From the NCBI GenBank assembly GCA_031268395.1, contig JAIRXI010000221.1, positions 1 to 6,526 on the forward strand: a stretch of DNA of 6,526 bases, read 5' to 3'. Position 1 is the first letter of the stretch. Every line of letters begins with the position of its first letter. The translations under genes were made by a program, and so were the position numbers. The DNA comes from Tannerella sp. (GTDB taxonomy: Bacteria; Bacteroidota; Bacteroidia; Bacteroidales; Tannerellaceae). The notes under the pieces are model-generated. The model worked only from the letters and a program-made list of their open reading frames with translations, had not been told where the DNA came from and searched no databases. This document shows, in pieces, positions 1 to 4,790 of this stretch.

Positions 1-2
1 CG

Positions 3-1613
3 GATGTGATTCCTGCTACTGCCGCCCTGACAGGCGCCGCAACGGTTACGGCTGATGTTTATACGGTTGCCGAAAGCGAAAACGTTCGCCTTACGGTTTA
101 CAGCGCCGCAAAACCGAAAATCACTGTTTTCGCGCCAAACGGCGCAGGACGGCAAATCAGTCTGTCGAAAGCGGGGGACGGAATGTATCAGGCTGTTTTC
201 GCGCCGCGTTCGGGCAAAGGTGTTTATCGCCTGACGGCCGTTAGCGGCGGAAAAACCTCCGAAGCCTGTATCAGCGTGCGCTATCCATGGTCGGATTATA
301 TCACAAGTACAAGGCGAACAGCATTGAAATATCGTCAAAAAGCATCTTCGCACGAGGAAAGCTGGTTGGGTTTTATTCCGGCGGCAATTTCGGAAGAGTA
401 TTTTCCTGATAACGAATTGGACGGTAAGGTCGATGATATGTATCGGGAAGTGTTTCCGTTAATGTATGACACGGTTACGCATCTGCCGACGTCATGGTAC
501 GACCGTATTCAGAATCATGCAATCGCCGCTTCGCTTTATGTTCAGCGTTATAAAGCGAAAAAAGACGAAAACGAACTGCGCGCGGCGGTGCAGTTAGTCG
601 ATTTTCTGATGACAAAACAAAGCGCTGACGGCGCATACCGCAACGGAAAAACGCATTATACAAGCGTTCACTACATAGCAAAATCAATCATGGAAGTGAT
701 GGCTGAAGAAAAGAAACTTGCCGCCACTTCCGCCGAGTGGGACGCCAATTACCGCCGTCATTATTATTCGGTTGCCAGGGCGATGGACGAGTTGGCTGAA
801 AATCGCGACAATATTCAGACGGAGGGCGAACTGACTTTTGAAGACGGAATGATTTCGTGCAGTTACGCCCAACTTTCGATGTTTGCACTTATGCAGCCAA
901 AAGGCTCTACGGAACGCAATAAATATGTGGAAGCGGCTGAATATCTGTATAACAGTCATCGCTGTCTGTCGCAACATCTTATCCCCGATTCGCGCGTACA
1001 TGGTGCATCCATCCGTTTCTGGGAGTTTCAATACGATATCCTGACCTCTCCGAACTTCATCAATTCGCCGCACGGATGGTCGGCATGGCGTATCTACGGG
1101 GCTAAATATCTGTATGAAGCGACCGGCAATGAAGCATACCTGCTTGATATAATAAGCGCACTCGGAGCCTGCGCACAGCTTCTTGACCCTTCGACCGACT
1201 GTCTGAACTGGGCTTTTGTCGGCGACCCTTACGTCAAAGTGAAGTATTTTGTCGAAGATGAGAATAACCCCGGCAAAGGCGTTCGCCGCGATTCCATCAT
1301 CGGACGCCAATACCTGCCGATGATAAGCGACTGGTATCGTGCGCCGGCAAATAAATGGGTAACAGGATACTGGGGTTACGACGGAGGCTGTTGTGACAAC
1401 GACGTTTACGAAATCTTCAAGTGTATGGGCGAAATCGCGCTCACATCGGCCTATTTCCACCTTCGCCCGGACGGAACCTATATCGCATGGAACTGTTCCG
1501 CACGTCTGTCGGAAGGAAAGTGGCATGTCAGCCCGTCGGAACCGTGTGTTATAACCGTATATTCAAATGCCGATATCCAAACGGACAGGAATATTTTCGT
1601 AACTCAAATTTAA
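3..1613 (+). CDS. Putative secreted (alpha/alpha)6-barrel carbohydrate-active enzyme with N-terminal beta-sandwich, 5' partial
   Basis: The frame is open to the left edge (codon GAT at 3-5), so the true start and any signal peptide are outside the window; the GTG at 6 is probably an internal Val. Residues below count from that GTG. Residues 1 to about 95 alternate hydrophobic and polar residues like an Ig/FN3-type beta-sandwich and end at VRYPW. Residues from about 100 to 485 are mainly amphipathic helices with many aromatics, as in six-hairpin glycosidases and some lyases: SWYDRIQNHAIAASLY near W164, HGWSAWRIYGAKYLYEATGN at H356, WGYDGGCCDNDVYE at W456. I cannot assign a CAZy family or name catalytic residues. 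The last 40 or so residues form a separate, probably beta-strand tail, encoded by a block repeated 2.9 kb downstream. The stop TAA is 18 bases before the methyltransferase-like gene, so the two are probably co-transcribed. Being a protein gene is near certain; the enzyme class is inference. Confidence 0.75.
   Translation, partial: DVIPATAALTGAATVTADVYTVAESENVRLTVYSAAKPKITVFAPNGAGRQISLSKAGDGMYQAVFAPRSGKGVYRLTAVSGGKTSEACISVRYPWSDYITSTRRTALKYRQKASSHEESWLGFIPAAISEEYFPDNELDGKVDDMYREVFPLMYDTVTHLPTSWYDRIQNHAIAASLYVQRYKAKKDENELRAAVQLVDFLMTKQSADGAYRNGKTHYTSVHYIAKSIMEVMAEEKKLAATSAEWDANYRRHYYSVARAMDELAENRDNIQTEGELTFEDGMISCSYAQLSMFALMQPKGSTERNKYVEAAEYLYNSHRCLSQHLIPDSRVHGASIRFWEFQYDILTSPNFINSPHGWSAWRIYGAKYLYEATGNEAYLLDIISALGACAQLLDPSTDCLNWAFVGDPYVKVKYFVEDENNPGKGVRRDSIIGRQYLPMISDWYRAPANKWVTGYWGYDGGCCDNDVYEIFKCMGEIALTSAYFHLRPDGTYIAWNCSARLSEGKWHVSPSEPCVITVYSNADIQTDRNIFVTQI
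1485..1587 (+). repeat. Direct repeat copy A (103 bp), 3' end of the first gene
   Basis: This block matches 4429-4531 in the same orientation at 101 of 103 positions. The differences are G1508 versus A4452 and T1550 versus C4494. Both fall in third codon positions of this gene's frame (Leu CTG/CTA and Val GTT/GTC) and are silent. It encodes residues 494-527 of the upstream protein, beginning AWNCSARLSEGKWHV. Similarity fades after the block but continues as a shared TTTTCGTAA, and both copies end as a short open tail (NIFVTQI here, KPVFVKRI in copy B). No transposase or terminal inverted repeats accompany it, so it looks like a gene-fragment duplication rather than an insertion sequence. Confidence 0.95.
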
Positions 1614-1631
1614 CAGATTAGAAAAAAGGAA

Positions 1632-2651
1632 ATGAACAGTAGAGAAAGAGTATTGGCCCGGATCAACAACCGGCCGGCGGACAGAATCCCAAACCTGAAC
1701 ATACTGATGTTTCTGGCCGCCAAAGAAATTGGCGTTTCCTATGCGGAATACTGCAGGGATTACCGGAAGTTGGCGCACGGGAATATCGTAAGCATGCAGA
1801 AGTACGGAATTGATGCGGTGTCTACCATTTCCGACCCGATGCGCGAAGGCGCCGACATGGGTATGGAACTGGAATATCCGGACGATGGCGTGCCGCGCCG
1901 TGCAAAAGATTATTTGATAAAGGAAAAAAGCGATTTGCTGAAAGTGAAACCGGTAGCGGTGGAAAAGGGAAGGCGGATGACTGACCGGGTATTGGGAACC
2001 GAACTGCTCAAAAGGGAAGTCGGCCATGACTATCCGGTTATCGGCTGGGTGGAAGGCGCGTTTGCCCAGGCTGCCGACATTCGCGGAGTGAGTGAATTTT
2101 TGATGGATATGTACGACGATCCGGAGTTTGCTGCGGATTTGCTCGAAGTGTGTCTGGAACAGGAAATTCTCTTTGCCCGGGCACAGATTCAGGCTGGCGC
2201 CGACATCATCGGAGTGGGCGACGCCGTTGCTTCGGTAGCCGGCCCCCATGCCTACCGGGAACTGGCGCTCCCGTACGAAATCAGATTGCTGACGGCCATC
2301 AGGGAGGCCGGCGCACTGACCAAGCTGCATATCTGTGGCAATACGGCGCCTTTTCTGGAACTGTTACCGGCGTCTCTGTGCGACATCATCGACGTCGACT
2401 GGATGGTACCTCTGGAAAAGGCCGGCGAGCTGTATGGCGACACCGTCTGCGTGAACGGAAATTACGATCCGGTCGCCGTCCTATTGCAGGGAAATACGGA
2501 GGAAATCAGGGAAACTGTCAGGCAGTGCATACGGGCGGGAGGTATCAAATACACCTGTTCGGCCGGATGCGAAGTCCCCAGAGACACGCCACCTGAAAAC
2601 CTGATGGCTGTCTATGAAGTTTTGCAGGAAATGGCATCGGGTTCAATGTAA
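1632..2651 (+). CDS. Uroporphyrinogen decarboxylase-superfamily protein, MtaA/CmuA-like methyltransferase
   Basis: This is a complete 339-residue protein, the usual length for the family. The start NSRERVLARINNRPADRIPN is typical of MtaA/CmuA-type members, which move methyl groups between corrinoid proteins and a thiol such as coenzyme M, rather than of HemE. The putative zinc ligands of the His-x-Cys...Cys arrangement are present: H233 and C235 in KLHICGN, and C313 in CSAGCEVPRDTPPENL (C309 lies nearby). Other family landmarks are GWVEGAFAQAADIRG and DIIDVDWMVPLEKA. ATG 1632 is preceded by AAAAAGGA, which touches the start too closely to be an ideal ribosome site. The gene starts 18 bases after the carbohydrate-active gene, suggesting an operon. 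No corrinoid protein, MtaB-type partner or reductive activator is in the window. It may demethylate a methylated sugar or aglycone from the same glycan, but that is inference; many relatives in glycan clusters have unknown substrates. Confidence 0.87.
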   Translation: MNSRERVLARINNRPADRIPNLNILMFLAAKEIGVSYAEYCRDYRKLAHGNIVSMQKYGIDAVSTISDPMREGADMGMELEYPDDGVPRRAKDYLIKEKSDLLKVKPVAVEKGRRMTDRVLGTELLKREVGHDYPVIGWVEGAFAQAADIRGVSEFLMDMYDDPEFAADLLEVCLEQEILFARAQIQAGADIIGVGDAVASVAGPHAYRELALPYEIRLLTAIREAGALTKLHICGNTAPFLELLPASLCDIIDVDWMVPLEKAGELYGDTVCVNGNYDPVAVLLQGNTEEIRETVRQCIRAGGIKYTCSAGCEVPRDTPPENLMAVYEVLQEMASGSM

Positions 2652-2663
2652 CGATTAAGTATC

Positions 2664-2693
2664 ATTTTGTAGCCGCTTTTCTATCGGCAAAAT
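2664..2693. terminator. Weak hairpin after the methyltransferase-like gene, possible terminator
   Basis: Thirteen bases after the stop, GCCG (2672-2675) can pair with CGGC (2685-2688) around a nine-base loop. The stem extends through ATTTT and AAAAT on either side if the bases GTA (2669-2671) bulge out. There is only a short A/T flank and no true T-run. It could end transcription weakly in either direction. The following gap to 2830 is very AT-rich and holds nothing else I can support apart from the promoter candidate listed separately. Confidence 0.25.
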
Positions 2694-2804
2694 AATATGA
2701 TATATGAACAATAAAATATTATTATAAACAAATAAAATCAACGACAAACGCAATGAAAACATTTACAAACAGACGTGATTTAATCAAACTTTTGGATTTT
2801 TCAT

Positions 2805-2812
2805 TATCTTCA
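2805..2812 (+). promoter_or_regulatory. Candidate Bacteroidota -7 element upstream of the exported TIM-barrel glycosidase
   Basis: TATCTTCA matches the Bacteroidota -7 consensus TAnnTTTG at four of six fixed positions. It lies 18 bases before the ATG at 2831, which would leave a very short leader. A TTTG at 2791-2794 is too close to be the matching -33 box. The call rests on position and partial match only. If real, it argues against the in-frame ATG at 2753, which would then lie upstream of the transcript start. Confidence 0.3.
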
Positions 2813-2830
2813 CAAAATAATTCACACAAA

Positions 2831-4126
2831 ATGAACAGAAGAAAATTTATAGAAACAACGTTTGCAGGCTCTATGGCAACCCTGTCCATAGCAAACGGAC
2901 TGTCGGCTGCGCCCTTTGCTGTCGACAGAAATAAACTCATGCCTGTTTCGCAACTGAAAAAACGTGTTGCTATTGCAATGTGGGATTTCAGTTGGATTTT
3001 GCGTCACCATCGCTATGGCGAATTTGAAAACTGGGACAAGGCGCTGGACGAATTGGCTGAACGCGGCTATAACGCTATCCGAATGGACTGTATGCCTCAA
3101 TTTGTGGCGTCCGATAAAAACGGAAGCATAACGGAAGAATTTCGCAGTATAAAAGACGGCTGGCTTCCGGCACTTTGGGGAAACGACTTTACGATGAGTT
3201 TCCGCCCGCGCGAAGCGTTGCTTGAATTTCTGCCCAAATGCAGGGAACGCGGTATCCGCACAGGTTTGGCGTCGTGGTTTCTGAATCATAACGCCGGTCG
3301 CACCGATATTTTTACGGAAGAAGGCGGACTTTTCCGCGCCTGGGACGAAACACTTACATTCCTTGACCGAAACGGACTGCTGGATGACAATATCCTGTAT
3401 GCCGATATATTGAACGAATATCCCTGCGTAAATGGTTATGAATGGCTTAAAACGGAACTGAATAAACGTTCCGATGTCAAAAAGTTCAGAGAAAACAATC
3501 CCGAAGCTCATCTTCCCGATCCCGATCCCGACGCCGGAAAACTGCCCGATAATTATTTGGCAATCGAATTTCAAAAACAGTTTGTCAATGATTTGTTGTC
3601 GCGTCTGAAAGCCAAATATCCCGCCATTGATTTTTTTGTTTCGTTCAATCCTTGTATAGGCTCTTTTGATAACATGGACCTGACCCGTTTCGGCGCCATA
3701 GACCGCCACATCTGGTTTCAATGTCGGGAGGACGGTTTCACGGGGATGCGTGAAGTGGAAAGTCGCATGCAGGGCAAAGAGATGGACTTTCGCGTCCACA
3801 TGAAAAACATCCGTGTCTACTTTGAAGAAAACAAACCGGCATTGACTGCATGGATGAAAGATCAGATAGACGAAATCGCCCTGGCGGCAGCCAAACACAA
3901 TCTTGTTTGCGGAAACACCGAAGGATGGGGTCCCATATTATGGCTCGACCATCCCGAACTGAGCTGGGACTGGGTAAAGGAATCCGGCGATATCTGCGTT
4001 GACCTTGCCTGTAGCCATCCCGAATACAAATTTATATGCACTTCCAATTTCACTCATCCTCATTTCAAAGGGATTTGGGAAGACATGAAATGGCACAGGA
4101 AAATAACGGGAAAGATAAAAGCGTGA
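2831..4126 (+). CDS. Exported TIM-barrel glycoside hydrolase, clan GH-A (cellulase-superfamily) type
   Basis: I start this 431-residue protein at ATG 2831, not at the in-frame ATG 2753, because a clear export signal begins there: NRRKFIETTFAGSMATLSIA has twin arginines, a hydrophobic core and an AxA-like site near LSAAP, as in many Bacteroidota Tat-targeted enzymes. The 26 codons before it come from AT-rich intergenic DNA. The mature part reads like a (beta/alpha)8 barrel: KKRVAIAMWDFSWIL (strand 1), YNAIRMDCMP (strand 2), IRTGLASWFLNHN, then ILYADILNEYP with N195-E196, the Asn-Glu pair typical of clan GH-A acid/base residues, and GNTEGWGP with E364 as candidate nucleophile. The substrate is unknown. 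A short proline-aspartate stretch, LPDPDPDAGKLPDN, lies in a loop. The neighbours are a methyltransferase-like gene 179 bases upstream and a glycosidase wreck directly downstream. GH5-like is my best guess; an unclassified sister family is equally possible. Confidence 0.8.
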   Translation: MNRRKFIETTFAGSMATLSIANGLSAAPFAVDRNKLMPVSQLKKRVAIAMWDFSWILRHHRYGEFENWDKALDELAERGYNAIRMDCMPQFVASDKNGSITEEFRSIKDGWLPALWGNDFTMSFRPREALLEFLPKCRERGIRTGLASWFLNHNAGRTDIFTEEGGLFRAWDETLTFLDRNGLLDDNILYADILNEYPCVNGYEWLKTELNKRSDVKKFRENNPEAHLPDPDPDAGKLPDNYLAIEFQKQFVNDLLSRLKAKYPAIDFFVSFNPCIGSFDNMDLTRFGAIDRHIWFQCREDGFTGMREVESRMQGKEMDFRVHMKNIRVYFEENKPALTAWMKDQIDEIALAAAKHNLVCGNTEGWGPILWLDHPELSWDWVKESGDICVDLACSHPEYKFICTSNFTHPHFKGIWEDMKWHRKITGKIKA

Positions 4127-4165
4127 AAAACAGCCAAAAATCTTGCGAATACGAATTTACAGTAG

Positions 4166-4557
4166 AATCATGACGGACTGCTGGAAACCGTACGGAAGAA
4201 ATCGCAGCAATACGGAATCCCGTTCTGAAACGTGATTCTCAGTACATGCACTACCACTATGCCGAACCTTCGCCAGCGACGCTGGCATACAGCGGAAAAG
4301 GCATCGGATACTACACACACTGCGCTCGCGAAGCCGGAAACTACCGCCTTGCACCCGTCGACCAGTTTGGCTACCGGACAAAAACATGGGAAATGATGCG
4401 AAACCTCAACCTGCAGATACACGCCCTGGCATGGAACTGTTCCGCACGTCTATCGGAAGGAAAGTGGCATGTCAGCCCGTCGGAACCGTGTGTCATAACC
4501 GTATATTCAAATGCCGATATCCAAACGGACAAGCCTGTTTTCGTAAAAAGAATATAG
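4166..4557 (+). pseudogene. Decayed glycoside hydrolase fragment (GH42-like barrel end) fused to the repeated tail
   Basis: Two frames together read as the end of one glycosidase. From 4166 the frame gives NHDGLLETVRKKSQQYGIPF, then TGA at 4226-4228 where a Trp (TGG) would fit, then NVILST. Reading must then shift by two bases near 4247 to continue as HYHYAEPSPATLAYSGKGIG, followed by DQFGYRTKTWEMMRNLNLQI, a pattern I associate with Bacteroidota GH42-like (beta-galactosidase-type) enzymes just after the catalytic barrel. Some codons between PATL and AYSGKG may also be missing, judged from memory of such proteins. At HALA the sequence switches abruptly into the 103-base repeat, giving AWNCSARLSEGKW and ending KPVFVKRI at TAG 4555-4557. 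The N-terminal domains and most of the barrel are absent. An ATG at 4246 opens 103 codons, but I see no ribosome site and doubt it is translated. The family name is moderately sure; the decay is well supported by the two-frame reading. Confidence 0.75.
4429..4531 (+). repeat. Direct repeat copy B (103 bp), inside the glycosidase pseudogene
   Basis: This is the partner of 1485-1587, with 101 of 103 bases identical and the same orientation, 2,944 bases downstream. Both differences (A4452, C4494) are silent in the frame used by the first gene, and that frame is open here too. Upstream of 4429 the two sites are unrelated: one reads helical-domain codons, the other the NLNLQIHALA stretch of the pseudogene. 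This marks a sharp junction at GCATGG. Downstream the similarity fades gradually. The copy was probably pasted onto the pseudogene by recombination, although the direction of copying cannot be fixed from this window. Confidence 0.95.
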
Positions 4558-4572
4558 GATACTCTACGCAGG

Positions 4573-4581
4573 AGGAGGTGA
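4573..4581 (+). promoter_or_regulatory. Perfect Shine-Dalgarno sequence before a 30-codon ORF
   Basis: AGGAGGTGA is fully complementary to the 3' end of 16S rRNA and lies eight bases before ATG 4590. None of the other genes here has anything similar, and strong Shine-Dalgarno sequences are uncommon in Bacteroidota. The same bases also read as Glu-Glu-Val codons in the ORF's own frame (TQEEVKTD), so the match may be a coding accident within a broken gene. Confidence 0.45.
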
Positions 4582-4589
4582 AAACAGAT

Positions 4590-4682
4590 ATGATCTCTTA
4601 CCTGAATGAGATTGCCCGGGACAGTCAGATTACTTTAACCTCGCGTTTGTTGTCGACGGCAGTATATTTTAAAGGACATTGA
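4590..4682 (+). CDS. Short ORF or gene remnant of unknown function (30 aa)
   Basis: The frame starts at ATG 4590 with ISYLNEIARDSQITLTSRLL and ends at TGA 4680-4682. It is hydrophilic and probably helical at its start, with no membrane segment. The same frame is open upstream as YSTQEEVKTD, which reads naturally into it. It could therefore be the N-terminal piece of a larger lost gene, perhaps with its real start upstream, rather than a small protein. I recognise no family. It lies 32 bases after the pseudogene stop and 108 bases before the ATPase gene, within a stretch that otherwise looks like debris. The perfect ribosome-binding sequence in front is the only reason to list it as coding. 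Confidence 0.25.
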   Translation: MISYLNEIARDSQITLTSRLLSTAVYFKGH

Positions 4683-4704
4683 CATTCCGTTTCAAATAGG
4701 AATG
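4683..4704. repeat. Six-base perfect inverted repeat upstream of the ATPase gene
   Basis: CATTCC (4683-4688) pairs with GGAATG (4699-4704) around a ten-base AT-rich loop, directly after the stop of the short ORF. The + strand downstream is A-rich, so it is not a standard intrinsic terminator for + strand transcription. It could be a weak hairpin or an operator-like site 50 bases before the candidate promoter. A match this short may be chance. Confidence 0.3.
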
Positions 4705-4753
4705 AAAAGAAAATGTAAAAAGCAAATAACCGGTAGAACCGAAAACTTTTATG

Positions 4754-4761
4754 TACATTTG
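4754..4761 (+). promoter_or_regulatory. Candidate Bacteroidota promoter (-7 box) of the ATPase-nuclease gene
   Basis: TACATTTG is an exact match to the Bacteroidota primary-sigma -7 consensus TAnnTTTG and lies 29 bases before the ATG at 4791, leaving a leader of roughly 20 to 25 bases that is A/T-rich. No clear -33 TTG/TTTG box is visible about 20 bases upstream (around 4730), so only half of the promoter is supported. It suggests the ATPase gene is transcribed independently of the carbohydrate cluster. Confidence 0.5.
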
Positions 4762-4790
4762 CAGAACAAACAATTAAAAATTTTCGTAAG

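Noticed and set aside
684..1526. 280-codon minus-strand frame opposite the first gene
   Set aside because: The composition is odd, with no recognisable domain, while the + strand frame has coherent domains and codon use. It is a shadow of the real gene.
1485..1587. Possibility that the 103-base repeat is an insertion sequence or a MITE
   Set aside because: There are no terminal inverted repeats, no target-site duplication and no transposase, and the block is coding sequence in frame with the first gene.
1421..1621. Alternative open frame through repeat copy A, also open through copy B (4386-4682)
   Set aside because: I considered dual coding because both copies keep the frame open. However, both base differences change amino acids in that frame (Val to Ile, Tyr to His) and are silent in the main frame, so the main frame is the coding one.
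2150..2596. 148-codon + strand frame inside the methyltransferase-like gene
   Set aside because: It is Arg/Gly/His-rich and out of frame with a gene that has conserved zinc ligands throughout this stretch.
3510..3540. Short CCCGAT repeats in the exported glycosidase gene
   Set aside because: They encode a small Pro-Asp loop (LPDPDPDAG) and are too short for a repeat array or CRISPR.
2822..3898. 358-codon minus-strand frame opposite the exported glycosidase
   Set aside because: The + strand frame carries a Tat signal and barrel motifs with catalytic glutamates; the minus frame is rich in Phe, His, Ile and Gln runs typical of antisense reading.
4127..4790. tRNA, riboswitch or other structured RNA in the middle region
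   Set aside because: I found no cloverleaf-like arms, no conserved riboswitch core and no rRNA-like sequence; the region is explained by the pseudogene, a short frame and a promoter.
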